Source of the DNA: Streptomyces formicae
GTDB lineage: Bacteria > Actinomycetota > Actinomycetes > Streptomycetales > Streptomycetaceae
Direction: 5' to 3'
Assembly: GCF_002556545.1 (NCBI RefSeq)
Contig: NZ_CP022685.1
Location: 2,728,001-2,792,000, forward strand
DNA: 64,000 nt
In this document: piece by piece, positions 6,988 to 17,900 of the stretch
Position numbering within the stretch: position 1 is the first letter of the stretch
How the letters are laid out: each line of letters opens with the position of its first letter
Translations under genes and position numbers: made by a program
The notes under the pieces: model-generated
The model's input: the letters and a program-made list of their open reading frames with translations, nothing else
Told to the model about the DNA's origin: nothing
Databases searched by the model: none

Positions 6988-9900
6988 TCACAGCGCGGCG
7001 GCGACCTCCTTCGCCAGCAGATCGACGTACGCGTCGGTCCAGGCCTCGACCGTCGAGCGGTCCCACAGGTCGCTGGAGTACTCCAGGTAGCCGGAGAGCA
7101 CGTCCCCCGTCGGAATCAGACCGAAGTTGAACTCCGAACGGGCACCCGAGACCGCGAGGTCCTCCACCGCCGTGGTCACCCCCGGCAGGTCGATCTCCGT
7201 CTCCAGCGAACTCTGGTACTGGAAGCCGAGCGGCAGCCGGTCGGGGACCTCCCTGCCGAGCGCGGCGGTCAGTTCGGCCGCCACGGCACGGATCGGTGCC
7301 GCGTGGTCGATCGCCGCCACGGCACTGCGCGCCACCTGGTCGACGAGCGGTCCGAAGGAGGCTTCGCCGCCGCGCACGCGCAGTGTGAACGAGGAGACCG
7401 TGCAGGCGGCGAGCGCCTCGAACTCGCGGCGCTCGCGGTTGGCGTAGGAGATGCCGAGCACCGTGTCGCTCTCCCCCGACACCTCGCCGACGAGACGCGC
7501 GAACGCCGCGGCCGTCACCACGAACGGCGTCGTACGGTGCCTGCGCGCCAGCGCCTCGACGTCGGCGCGGACCGCTGCGGGGACGGTGAACAGGACGACG
7601 TCGCCCGCGCCGCTCAGCTCCTCGGGGCGCGGCCTGTCCAGGGGCAGCGCCAACTCGAAGGGCGCGTCGGCCAGTTCCCTGGCCCAGTGGTCGACGAGGC
7701 GGTCCTTGTCCTGCGTACGGGAGTGTTCGAGCTGCCAGCGCGCGTACTCGCCCGGCTGCGGCACGCTCTCCGCGAGGCCGTGCGGGACGCCGGTGACGGC
7801 GGCCCGGTACAGCGCGGCCAGTTCGCGCAGCAGGATGCTGACCGACCAGCCGTCGCACGCGGCGTGGTGCAGCACGAAGAGCAGCACCCTGCGGTCGGGC
7901 CCGGTGCGCAACAGCCGGAACACCGGCGCGAGTTCGGCCTCGATGTCGAAGGGCGCGGCCGCGGTCTCGGCGCCGATGCGCTCCGCCTCCTCCAGGGCGT
8001 CGTCGACGGTGCCGCACCGCGCGAGGAGGTCCTCCTCGGGCAGTTCGACGGGCCTCGGCCGCAGCGCCTCCTGCCACCACTCGCCCCCGTCCTGGACGAA
8101 GCGGGTGCGCAACGCCTCGTGCCGGGCGACGAGTTGACTCAGCGCGGCGCGCAGGGCCGGTACGTCGAGGTCGCCGGTGAGGGTGAGGCGCATCGCCACG
8201 TTGTAGATCTGCGGGCGGGGGTGGGTGCGGTGCCGGTCGATGAAGGCGCGCTGCTGGGCGGTGAGGGGGGCGCGGTCGAGGATGTCGGCGGGGGTTGCGG
8301 CGGTCGCGGAGGCGGGGGTTGCGGCGGCCGCGGAGCCGGTCGCCGGGCCGGTCGCGGAGGCGAGGGTGTCGCCGGCCGCGGAGCCGGTCGCCGGGCCGGT
8401 CGCGGAGCTGGCCGCGTCTCCGGCCGCGGAGGCGGCCGCCGGGCCGGTCGCGGAGCCGATCGCGGCTCCGGTCGCGGAGCCAGTCGCGGAGTCCACCGCC
8501 GGGCCCGCCGCGGAGGCGGCCGCCCTGCCGGTCACGGAGTCCACCGCCGGACCGGTCCCAGAGGCAGCCACAGAACCAGCCGCCAGGCCAGCCCCAGCGA
8601 CAGCCGCCCCACCGGTACCGGAACCAGTCACGCCCCCGGCCACAGAGCCCACCGCCGGGCCCGCCACAGAGGCAGCCGCCCTGCCGGTCACATCCCCGGT
8701 CACAGAGCCCACCGCCGGGCCGATCCCAGAGGCAGCCACAGAACCAGTCACCAGGCCAGCCCCAGCGACAGCCGCCCCACCGGTGCCAGAACCAGTCACG
8801 CCCCCGGCCACAGAGCCCACCGCCGGGCCCGCCACAGAGCCCGCCGCAGAGCCGGGCTCCTCGCGGGCCGCCTCGGCCGTGCCCACCCCGCCCCCACCCA
8901 GGAACGCCGCCATCGCGCCCAACGTGGGCTCTTCGTAGAAGCGGGCGATCGGGTACTCCCTGCCGAACTCCTCCCGCACGCTGTTGGCCAGGCGGATCGC
9001 CGTGATGGAGTGGCCGCCCAGGTCGAAGAACGAGGCGTCGGGGGCTATCGACGCCGGGGTCACGCCGAACTCGTCGGCCCACAGCCGCGCGAGGCGTTCC
9101 TCGACGGCCCCCGTCCCAGCCGCCTTTGCCGGTTCCTTCCGCTCGGGCGGCGCGGCCGCCGTCGCGGTGACCAGGGACGGGTCGGGCAGGGCCGCCCTGT
9201 CCAGCTTTCCGTTGCCGGAGAGTGGGAGTCGGGGCAGGACCGACCAGGCGTGCGGGACCAGGTAGTCGGGCAGCCGCTGCGACAGGTCCGCCGTCAGCCG
9301 GTCGGCGAGCTCCCGCTCGCGTCCCGTGGCGGGGGCCGCGGGCACGACGTACGCGGCGAGGTACGCGTCGCCGCGCCGGTCGCGGCGGGGCAGGACGACC
9401 GCGTCGGCCACCCCGTCCAGACCGTTGAGCGCCCGCGACGCCTCCTCGGGCTCCACCCGGTAGCCACGGATCTTCACCTGGTCGTCGGACCTGCCCAGGA
9501 ACTCCAGGGCCCCGTCGGCACGCCGTCGTACCAGGTCACCGGTGCGGTACAGGCGGCCGCCCGCCGGGTCGAGGGGATCGCGTACGAAGCGCTCCCCGGT
9601 CAGGTCCGGGCGACCCAGGTACCCCGTGGCCACTCCGGGACCGCCGACGTACAGCTCCCCCGGCGCCCCCGCCGGGACCTCGCGGGCGTCCGCGTCGAGG
9701 ACCCGCAGCGTGACGTTGTCGACGGGCAAGCCGATCGGGATCGGGTCCGGGTCCGCCGCGCCCGGCGCCAGGGGTGTCACCGTCTGCGTGGTGCACAGGA
9801 CGGTCACCTCGGTGGGCCCGTAGACGTTGACGGTCTCGTACGGAGCGGTGGGGCGCGGCCGGGTGCGCAGGACGTCACCGCCGAGCAACAGGTGGCGCAG

Positions 9901-12900
9901 CGGCGGCTGTTGGTCGTCGGGGAGCGCGAGGACCGCTTCGCCGAGCGCGGTCGGCAGGATGGAGAAGGTGATCCGCTGCTCGGCGTACCAGCGGGCGAGC
10001 GCGGCCGGGTCCCTGCGGACCGTGTCGTCGGCGATGACGACCGTGGCGCCCGCGGTCAGCGCGGCCCAGATCTCCAGGACGGCGGCGTCGAAGCTCTGGC
10101 TGCACACGGCGGCGGCACGGTCCTGCGCGCTGAACCCGAAGCGTTCGTGCTGCCATTGGCACAGGTCGGAGACGGCGCGGTGCGGCAGCGCGACGCCCTT
10201 GGGGGCGCCGGTGCTGCCGGAGGTGTAGATCGCGACGCAGAGGGACTCGGGGTCCCGGTCCACGGGTTGCGGGGGCGCCGCGTCCAGCCGGATCGGGCCG
10301 GCGTGGACGTCGACCGTCTTGGCACCGGCGGGCAGGTCGGGCACGTCGGACCGCCCGCCACCGGTCACCACGACCCGCGCGCCGCACTCGGCGAGTACGG
10401 CCGCACCCCTGGCCCTGCCGATGGAGGGGTCCAACGGCACATAGCCGTGGCCCGACTTGAGCGTCGCGAGCATGGCGACGACCAGGTCGGTGTGGCGCGG
10501 CAGCCAGAGCGCGACGGGGACGTCGGCGCCGCCGCCCTCCTCCCGCAGGACGGCCGCGAGCCGGTCGGCCCGCTCGTTCAACTCCCGGTAGGTCAGCGTC
10601 ACTTCACCGCTGCTGACGGCGATGCGGTGCGGGGCGGCCTCGGCCCAGCGTGCGGTCAGGGCGTCGACGGTGCTGCGCGTGCGCGGCCTGACCGGGCCCG
10701 CGCGCCACGCCTCGGGCACGAGGGGTTCGGGCGCCCGCGCCGGTCCCCCGACGGGCGTACCGATGTCGCGCACGGCGGCGGCGAGCACGTCACGGAACGT
10801 CCCGAAGAGCGCGTCGACGGTCGCCTCGTCGAAGAGGTCGGTGCAGTACTCCAGGTGGCAGCGGATGCCGTCAGCGCCGTCGGTGAAGTACACGCTGAGG
10901 TCGGTCAACGCCTTGTCGGGGCCCGAGTCGAGCGGTGTGGCGCGGACGCCGGGCAGGTCGAAGACGAAGGGGTCCGCCGTCTCGAACTCGGCGAGGGTCT
11001 GGAAGACCGGGGTCCTGTCGATCGCCCGTGCGGGCGCCAGCTCCTTGACGACCGCCTCGAAGGGCACGTCGGCGTGGTCGTAGGCGTCCAGGGCGACGGC
11101 GCGCACCCGGTCGAGCAGCGTGCCGAAGTCCGGGTCGCCCGAGAGGTCGAGGCGCAGCGCCAGGGTGTTCACGAAGAAGCCCACCACGTTCTCGTACGCG
11201 GAGGTGCGGTCGGACATCGGGGTGCCGATCACCAGGTCGTCCTGCCCGGTGACGCGGTGCAGGGCGGCGGCGTACCCGGCGAGCAGCGTCATGAAGAGGG
11301 TGCTGCGCCGCCGCCTTCCCAACTTCCGCACACTCTCACTGAGTTCGGGGTCCAGAGTGCGGAAGAGGGCGCGGCCGTTGGAGGAAAGGACGGCGGGGCG
11401 CGGGCGGTCTGCGGGCAGGTCGAGGACGGGCAGCTCGCCCTCGAGCGCCTTCTTCCAGTACGCCAGGTCCTCGGCGCCCTTCGCGGCGTCGAGCGCGGCG
11501 AGCTGTTCGCGGGCGTGGTCGGCGTAGGTGCGGGGCAGGGCGGGGAGTTCCGCCGCGGGGGCGCCCGCGAGTTCGGCGCGGTAGAGGGCGGACAGGTCAC
11601 GGGCGAGCACGCCCGCGGACACCGCGTCCATCACGATGTGGTGCAGGGACAGCACGAGGACGTGCCGCGCCGCACCGAGCGTGACCAGGCGCGTGACGAA
11701 CAGTGGTCCGCCCGCGAGGTCGAAGCGGCGACCGCTCTCGGCCTTGAGGAGCTCGGCGACGGCATCCCCGGGACCCGTGCCGTCCACCACGGCGAAGTCC
11801 ACGTCACCGGCCGCCCGTGCGAACTGCTGCGGCGCGCCGCCCACTTCACGGAACACGGTCCGCAACTGCTCGTGCCGCTCGGCGAGGGCGCGGAGGGCGG
11901 CACGCAGGGCGGTGACGTCCAGATCCCCGTCCAGCTCGATGGCCTTGACCTCGTTGTACGCGGTACGGCCCGGCAGCATCCGCTCCAGGAACCAGATGCG
12001 CTGCTGGCCCGGGGAGAGGGGGGCGCCGGGGTCGGGGGCCGGGGCCGGGGTGGGAGCCGAGGTCGGGGCCGAGACCCGGACCGAGGGCCGAGTGGGTGCC
12101 GGATGCGCCGACGAAGGCGTCGTGCACGTGCGGCGCAGCTCGTTCAGGCGGTGCATGCCCTCCCGCATCGCGGGCGGGTCCACGCCGAAGTCGACCAGTG
12201 CCACCACCTCGTCGGCACCCGCGGCACGGACCCCGTCGACGACGGGCCGCACGCTCTCCGGGCTGCCGATGAGGGCCCGCTGGTCGCAGTAGCGGTCGTA
12301 GGCGCGGCGGAAGACCACGTCCAGGTCGTCGTCGGACATCGCCGACAGGTCGACCTGGTGACCCAGGCTGTTGGCGACCCCGCCGAACAGGGACAGCGAC
12401 GCCCGCATGTAGCGCGAGAGCGGATCGCGTGCCTCGGCGCGGGCCGCCGCGTGGTCGTCGGCGAGGTAGGTGTGCAGCAGGACCGCGACGCGTCCGGTGT
12501 CGGGGTCCAGACCGTGCGCGGCGCGCGTACGGCGGTAGAGCGCGATGTTCTCGCCCAGTTGCTCCACGCCCTGCGTCATGAGGTTGGTGACGATGCCCAG
12601 GTCGTGCCGGGCCGCCAGTTCGTAGGACGCGGGGTTGCCGACCACGGCCGTGTACATGGGCGGCGCGTCCTGCACGGGGCGCGGGAAGAGGCGCAGCTCC
12701 GCCTCGCCGTCGCCCGTGGTGCGCCGCACCGGGTCACCGCGCCACAACTGCCTTACCTGCTCGACCTGTTCGTACATCTTCTCCTTGTGGGTGCCGAAGC
12801 GCCCGGGGAAGAACACGAAGTCGTTGGCGTGCCAGCCGCTCGCGCAGCCGATGCCGATGCGGCCGCCGGAGAGGTTGTCGACCATGGACCACTCTTCGGC

Positions 12901-14913
12901 GACGCGGATCGGGTCGTGCAGCGGAAGCACCACCGAGCCCGCGTTGATCCGGACGCGCTCCGTCTCCCCGGCGAGCGCGGCGGCGAGCACGGCCGGGTTG
13001 GGGAACAGGCCGCCGAAGGAGTGGAAGTGCCGCTCGGGGATCCACACCGAGTGGAAGCCGTTGCGGTCGGCGAACCGGGCGGTCTCCAGGAGGTGGTCGT
13101 ACTTGCCGCGGCGCGGCGCGTTCTCGTCCTGGGGGTAGTCGCCGAAGAAGTAGACACCGAAGTCGAGGGGTCGGGTTGCGCGTTGAGGCGCGTCCGCCAC
13201 CGGGAGGGGTGCGGGCCGCGCCTGCGCGGACGCGGCCGCGCCGTTCCAGGCGACGGGCTTGGGGCGCGGCTCCGGCGCGGGCTCGACCCGGGGCGCCGGT
13301 ACGGACGCCGTCCGGGGAGCCGGTGCCGAGACCGGCCCGGCGGCGGGCTGCTTCCGCGTCCCCCGGAAGAACCCCGCCTCGCGCAGCTCCCGCAGGGACC
13401 CCTGCACCGCGTCCACGATGAACTCGACGTCCGCGTCGGTGTGTTCGGTGGACAGGAAGAAGTTGCGCCACTCCCACACGTGCACGCCGCGCAGCATGAG
13501 GTGGTGGTAGAGGAGTTCCATGTCCGCGCGGTGCTCGAAGCGGAACATCGAGCCGAAGTGGCTCATGCTCAGGGCGAACTCCTCCGCCTCGAAGAAGGCG
13601 TTGAGCGTACGGGCGAGTTCGTCGGTCCGTGCGTTCAGGCGCTCCTGGAGGCGCGGGCTGTGCTCCTTGAGGTGGCTCAGCACGGCGCGGGCGGCGACCA
13701 TCGACACCGGATGCTGGATGTAGGTGCCGCCGAAGAACGTGGTGTCGGCCGCCGGATAGCTGTCGTCCCCGTAGTTCCAGTGGCCGCCGTCGATGCCGTC
13801 CATGATGTCGGCGCGGCCCGCGATGGCTCCGATGGGGAAGCCGCCGCCGAGCAGCTTGCCGTACGTGGCCAGGTCGGGCGTGACCCCGTAGAGCTCCTGG
13901 GCGCCGCGCGGCGCGGGCCGGAAGCCGGTCAGCATCTCGTCGAAGAGCAGCACGATGCCGTGCCGCCGGGTCAGCTCGCGCAGGCGGCGCACGAAATCGG
14001 CGGGCTGGAGGGCGGGGTGGCGGCTCTGCACGGGCTCCACGACGACCGCGGCGATCTCCCCGGCCTGCTGCTCGATGACGGCGAGGCTCTCCGCGCTGCC
14101 GTACGGCAGGACCAGCAGGTCGGCGACGGCGTTGTGCGGGACGCCCGCGGACATCGGGACGGTGGTCAGGCCCTCGCCGCCGGTGCGCGGCGAGCGGCCG
14201 AGCACGTTGTCGTTGTGGCCGTGGTAGGCGCCCTCGAAGGTGATGATGCGGGAGCGTCCGGTGGCGGCGCGGGCGAGCCGGATGGCGGCGGAGTTCGCCT
14301 CCGTACCGGAGTTGGCGAAGGCGACGCGCTCCATGCCGGTGAGGTCGGCGAGCAGTTCGGCGGCCTCACCGGTCTCCACGTTGCGCGGGCCGAGCTGGAT
14401 GCCGCGCGAGAGGTGCTCGCGGACCGCGTCGGCGACGAAGGCGGGCTCGTGGCCGAAGAGCAGCACGCCGAAGCCCATGGTGATGTCGACGTACCGGTTG
14501 CCGTCGACGTCCTCCAGCCAGGAGCCGCTCGCCCGCCGCCCCGCGATGGGGTAGAGCATCTCCTTCGTACTGCTGCGGAAGCCGACCGCCGCCCTGCTGT
14601 CGGCGAGCACCCTGCGGTAGCGCTGGGCGATCCGCTTCGAGGTGGGCGTCTTGGCGGTGTAGCGGCGCACCAGGTCGTCGAGGTGGGTCCGCTGGGAGTC
14701 GGGGGCGCCGCCGCGGACCATGCCGGAGGCGCGGGGCACCTCCAGGCGGGGCCCGTGCTGGGCGGGGCGCGGCGCGGGGGCCTCGGCGGGCGCCTGGGGC
14801 GGCGTACCGATCTGCTCGGTGATGCGCCGCGAGAGCTCGGCCATCGCGGCGAGGTCCTGGTCGACCGCCGCGGAGACGGACACGGAGTCGGACGCGGAGT
14901 CGGTCCCGGTCAC
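6988..14913 (-). CDS. Hybrid NRPS: aminotransferase - luciferase-like monooxygenase - C - A - PCP - C
   Basis: A 2641-residue assembly-line protein. Approximate domains: N-terminal helical docking segment (1-40); glutamate-semialdehyde-aminotransferase-like domain (75-515; PLP Lys353 in TYGKLLGGG); flavin-dependent luciferase-like monooxygenase (580-925; PERHFHSFGG, GCASGWHANDF); condensation domain (965-1400; HHIVMD); adenylation domain (1415-1905; YTSGSTGAPKG, NVYGPTE, NGKLDR); carrier protein (Ser1969 in LGGHSI); a 200-residue Gly/Ala/Val/Ser/Thr repeat linker (2005-2208); and a second condensation domain (2210-2641; HHAACDGWS). There is no thioesterase or reductase. The aminotransferase should aminate the beta-keto acyl chain from the PKS, as in mycosubtilin-type systems, and the monooxygenase should hydroxylate it. 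The amino acid activated was not decoded. The start overlaps the PKS stop by ATGA. The terminal C domain suggests release onto an amine acceptor. Confidence 0.95.
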   Translation of the reverse strand: MTGTDSASDSVSVSAAVDQDLAAMAELSRRITEQIGTPPQAPAEAPAPRPAQHGPRLEVPRASGMVRGGAPDSQRTHLDDLVRRYTAKTPTSKRIAQRYRRVLADSRAAVGFRSSTKEMLYPIAGRRASGSWLEDVDGNRYVDITMGFGVLLFGHEPAFVADAVREHLSRGIQLGPRNVETGEAAELLADLTGMERVAFANSGTEANSAAIRLARAATGRSRIITFEGAYHGHNDNVLGRSPRTGGEGLTTVPMSAGVPHNAVADLLVLPYGSAESLAVIEQQAGEIAAVVVEPVQSRHPALQPADFVRRLRELTRRHGIVLLFDEMLTGFRPAPRGAQELYGVTPDLATYGKLLGGGFPIGAIAGRADIMDGIDGGHWNYGDDSYPAADTTFFGGTYIQHPVSMVAARAVLSHLKEHSPRLQERLNARTDELARTLNAFFEAEEFALSMSHFGSMFRFEHRADMELLYHHLMLRGVHVWEWRNFFLSTEHTDADVEFIVDAVQGSLRELREAGFFRGTRKQPAAGPVSAPAPRTASVPAPRVEPAPEPRPKPVAWNGAAASAQARPAPLPVADAPQRATRPLDFGVYFFGDYPQDENAPRRGKYDHLLETARFADRNGFHSVWIPERHFHSFGGLFPNPAVLAAALAGETERVRINAGSVVLPLHDPIRVAEEWSMVDNLSGGRIGIGCASGWHANDFVFFPGRFGTHKEKMYEQVEQVRQLWRGDPVRRTTGDGEAELRLFPRPVQDAPPMYTAVVGNPASYELAARHDLGIVTNLMTQGVEQLGENIALYRRTRAAHGLDPDTGRVAVLLHTYLADDHAAARAEARDPLSRYMRASLSLFGGVANSLGHQVDLSAMSDDDLDVVFRRAYDRYCDQRALIGSPESVRPVVDGVRAAGADEVVALVDFGVDPPAMREGMHRLNELRRTCTTPSSAHPAPTRPSVRVSAPTSAPTPAPAPDPGAPLSPGQQRIWFLERMLPGRTAYNEVKAIELDGDLDVTALRAALRALAERHEQLRTVFREVGGAPQQFARAAGDVDFAVVDGTGPGDAVAELLKAESGRRFDLAGGPLFVTRLVTLGAARHVLVLSLHHIVMDAVSAGVLARDLSALYRAELAGAPAAELPALPRTYADHAREQLAALDAAKGAEDLAYWKKALEGELPVLDLPADRPRPAVLSSNGRALFRTLDPELSESVRKLGRRRRSTLFMTLLAGYAAALHRVTGQDDLVIGTPMSDRTSAYENVVGFFVNTLALRLDLSGDPDFGTLLDRVRAVALDAYDHADVPFEAVVKELAPARAIDRTPVFQTLAEFETADPFVFDLPGVRATPLDSGPDKALTDLSVYFTDGADGIRCHLEYCTDLFDEATVDALFGTFRDVLAAAVRDIGTPVGGPARAPEPLVPEAWRAGPVRPRTRSTVDALTARWAEAAPHRIAVSSGEVTLTYRELNERADRLAAVLREEGGGADVPVALWLPRHTDLVVAMLATLKSGHGYVPLDPSIGRARGAAVLAECGARVVVTGGGRSDVPDLPAGAKTVDVHAGPIRLDAAPPQPVDRDPESLCVAIYTSGSTGAPKGVALPHRAVSDLCQWQHERFGFSAQDRAAAVCSQSFDAAVLEIWAALTAGATVVIADDTVRRDPAALARWYAEQRITFSILPTALGEAVLALPDDQQPPLRHLLLGGDVLRTRPRPTAPYETVNVYGPTEVTVLCTTQTVTPLAPGAADPDPIPIGLPVDNVTLRVLDADAREVPAGAPGELYVGGPGVATGYLGRPDLTGERFVRDPLDPAGGRLYRTGDLVRRRADGALEFLGRSDDQVKIRGYRVEPEEASRALNGLDGVADAVVLPRRDRRGDAYLAAYVVPAAPATGRERELADRLTADLSQRLPDYLVPHAWSVLPRLPLSGNGKLDRAALPDPSLVTATAAAPPERKEPAKAAGTGAVEERLARLWADEFGVTPASIAPDASFFDLGGHSITAIRLANSVREEFGREYPIARFYEEPTLGAMAAFLGGGGVGTAEAAREEPGSAAGSVAGPAVGSVAGGVTGSGTGGAAVAGAGLVTGSVAASGIGPAVGSVTGDVTGRAAASVAGPAVGSVAGGVTGSGTGGAAVAGAGLAAGSVAASGTGPAVDSVTGRAAASAAGPAVDSATGSATGAAIGSATGPAAASAAGDAASSATGPATGSAAGDTLASATGPATGSAAAATPASATAATPADILDRAPLTAQQRAFIDRHRTHPRPQIYNVAMRLTLTGDLDVPALRAALSQLVARHEALRTRFVQDGGEWWQEALRPRPVELPEEDLLARCGTVDDALEEAERIGAETAAAPFDIEAELAPVFRLLRTGPDRRVLLFVLHHAACDGWSVSILLRELAALYRAAVTGVPHGLAESVPQPGEYARWQLEHSRTQDKDRLVDHWARELADAPFELALPLDRPRPEELSGAGDVVLFTVPAAVRADVEALARRHRTTPFVVTAAAFARLVGEVSGESDTVLGISYANRERREFEALAACTVSSFTLRVRGGEASFGPLVDQVARSAVAAIDHAAPIRAVAAELTAALGREVPDRLPLGFQYQSSLETEIDLPGVTTAVEDLAVSGARSEFNFGLIPTGDVLSGYLEYSSDLWDRSTVEAWTDAYVDLLAKEVAAAL
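8557..8839. repeat. Direct repeat (2 x 115 bp, 168-bp period) inside the NRPS linker
   Basis: Bases 8557-8671 recur at 8725-8839 with only a few changes, in phase with the reading frame (56 codons). The wider region 8290-8880 is a degenerate run of the same short words (GTCxCAGAGCC, GCCGGGCCxG), coding for Gly-Ala-Val-Ser-Thr linker. It expands and contracts easily by slippage or recombination, so assembly errors are also possible here. Confidence 0.9.
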
Positions 14914-17900
14914 CGGTCCGCCCTCCCCGCCGTCTGGGCCGCCAGCAACTGCGAGAGCTGGCCCATCAGTTGGAGCTGCATCTGGGAGAGCTGGTGCACC
15001 TGGCGCACGAGGTCCTGGACCTCCTGGCGGGTGGCGTACTCGACCGGGGCGGCGGCCGGAGCGGGCGCGCCGACCGCGGACGGGGCCTCGGGCGCGGCCA
15101 CCGGCGCGGGCACGGCCACCGGCTCAGGCGCCCGGAACGGCTCGGGCTCGGGCTCACGCGCCGACGGCACGGGCGCGGGCACGGCGGGAGCCCCCGTCAC
15201 CGGCGCCCCGCCACCCCCCGCCTTCCCCACGATGATCACGGCGAGCCCCCGCGCCGTGCCCGCCTCCTCGAAGAGCTCCCGCATCGACACCTTGACCCGG
15301 TGCTCCTCCTCCAGCTCGCGGAGCACACCGATCATCTGGAGCGAGTCGGCGCCGAGGTCGAAGAACGACGCGTCCTCGGCTATCTCGCTCGTGTCGTAGC
15401 TGAGGTGCTTCGCGGTCACCTTGACGACGTGCTGGAGCACGCGCTCGACCGCTGCCTCGTCCTGTCCCACTTCGGCCCCATCCCTTGCCCGTTGTGCGGA
15501 CCGGGGAAGGAAGTTCTCCGGTCCTGTCCAGTAGTCCTTGTGTTGGAATCGGTAGCCGGGCAGGGGGATCCTGCGGCCCGTCCCTGCCAGGAAGGGGCGC
15601 CAGTCGAGCGGCGCGCCCGCCCCGTACAGGTCCGCTGCCGCGTCCCAGAGCGGGGCGAGCCCGGCGCCGCGCCGCAGGGTCGGCCGCGCCGTGACGCCCG
15701 GCAGGGCCCGCCGCGCGAGACCGCTGAGCGTGGTGTGCGGGCCGATCTCGACCAGCGCGCCCGCCTCCGGGTGCGCCGCGCCCAGCTCGGCGAGCACGTC
15801 GGCGAACCGCACGGGCTCACGCGCCTGCCGTACGAAGTAGTCGGCGTCCGGCAGCCAGCCCCGCGCCCTGGTGCGCCCGTCCAGTCCGCTCACGAACGGC
15901 ACGTCGCAGGGACGGAGTTCGACCGTCGCGAGCAGTGCGCGCAGCCCGTCGAGCACCGGGTCCATCAGGGCGGTGTGGAAGCCCTGCCGCACCGGCAGCG
16001 CCCTGGCGGGCACGGCGCGCGAGGCGAGCAGTTCCGTCAGGCGGGCCATCGCTTCGGCAGGGCCCGCGAGCACCTGGCTGTCGGCCGCGTTGACGACCGC
16101 GAGCGTCACGCCCGGCACCTCGGCGGCCAGGTCGCGCGCGGCGCGCTCGTCGAGCGTGACGGCGACCATCGCGCCGGGCGCGCAGTGCCGCCGCATCAGC
16201 TCCCCGCGCCGTACAGTCAGGCGCAGCCCGTCCTCGGCGGAGAGCGCCCCCGTCGCGTGCAGCGCCGCGTACTCGCCGACGCTGTGCCCGGCCACCACGC
16301 GCGGCGCGATGCCGGCCGTCCGCCACAGCGCGACGAGCGCGCACTGCAACGCGAAGAGCGCGGGCTGCGCGAGGTCGGTGGGCAGGACGTCATCGGTGTC
16401 CGCTCCGGCCCTGCCCGGCTCACCGAGCAGGACGTCGAGCAGGCCGGATTCGTCGCCGGTGAGCGCGCGGTACTGCCGCTCGCAGGTGTCGAGGACCTCC
16501 CGTACGACGGGGAAGCGGTCGTAGAGGGGGCGGGCCGCGCCCCGGTGGAGGCTGCCCTGGCCGGTGAAGAGGAAGCCGGTGTCGGCCCCGTCGGTGCCGC
16601 CGTCGGCGGGGCGGGGGTCGGCGAGCCAGGTGTCGAGGGCGTGGGTGAGCGCGCCCACGGTGTCGCCCCGCAGCGCGATGCGGTGCCTGCGGTGGGCGCG
16701 GCCCGTGGCCATCGTCGTCAGCAGGTCCGCGGGGTGCGTGCCGGGGTGCGCGCGCAGATGGTCGCGCAGGGCGCGGGCGTTGTCGGTCAGCGCCGCCGCG
16801 GTGTGGCCCGCGACCAGCAGGACGCCGGGCGGGCGCGGCGCTTCGGCGGGGCGCGGGGCGGGCTCGGGTGCCTCTTCGAGGACGACGTGGACGTTGGTGC
16901 CGCCGACCCCGAACGAGCTGACGCACGCCCTGCGCGGCACGTCGCCCCGTGGCCAGGGGCGCGCGGCCTCGGGGATGTGGAACGGGCTCGCGGCGAGGTC
17001 GAGTGCGGGGTTGGCGCGGCGGAAGTTGGCCATCGGCGGGATGACGCCGTGCCGCAGCACGAGCAGCGCCTTGACGAGGCTTGCCAGGCCCGAACACACG
17101 TCGAGATGACCGATGTTGGCCTTCACCGAGCCGAGCGCGCAGTAGTTCCTCGCGTCGGTGTCCTCGCGGAACGCGGCGGTGGCGCCGTCGAACTCGATGG
17201 GGTCGCCCTTGAAGGTGCCGGTGCCGTGCGTCTCCAGGTAGCCGACCGTGGCCGCGTCGACGCCCGCCCTGTCCAGGGCGCGCCGGATGACCGCCCGCTG
17301 GCCCTCGGCGCTCGGCGCGGTGAAGGTCCGCTTGCCCGCGCCGTCGTTGTTGGCGGCCGAGCCGCGGATCACGCCGTGGATGTGGTCGCCGTCGGCGACG
17401 GCCTCGTCCAGTCGCTTGAGGACGACGGCGACGACGCCCGTGCCGCCGACGGTGCCGTCCGCGTCGGCGTCGAAGGGCCGCAGCGTGCCGCTCTTGGAGA
17501 GGATGGAGCCCTTGACGTACTCGTAGCCGATGACCTGCGGCACGTGTACGGCGGTGGCTCCCGCGACGGCGATGTCGCACTCGCCGGTGGCCACGGAGCG
17601 CGCGGCGAGGTGCACGGCGGTGAGCGAACTGGAGCACGCCGTCTGGACGTTGACGGCGGGTCCGGTCAGACCGAGGCGGTAGGCCGCGCGGTTGGCGGTG
17701 AAGTCGGTGAAGTTGCCGACGGTGACCTGGAGTCCGGCCACCCAGTCGTCGACGCCGCCTCGCAGGACGTTGTTGAGGAGGTACGTCTGGAGGGAGTAGA
17801 GGTGGTAGCCGGTGCTCGCGTAGACACCGACCTCGCAGCCGTCGTACGCCTGGGCGGTGCCCGCGTACCCGGCGTCCTCCAGGGCGTGGTGCACGCACTC

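Noticed and set aside
8290..8880. Regular repeats that might be a CRISPR array
   Set aside because: The repeats are in frame within the NRPS gene, have no unique spacers and code for a low-complexity linker.
6892..15399. Very long open frame on the plus strand opposite the NRPS and PKS
   Set aside because: It has Gly/Arg/Val-rich composition without domains and is the complement of a clearly coded minus-strand gene; such shadows are common in high-GC DNA.
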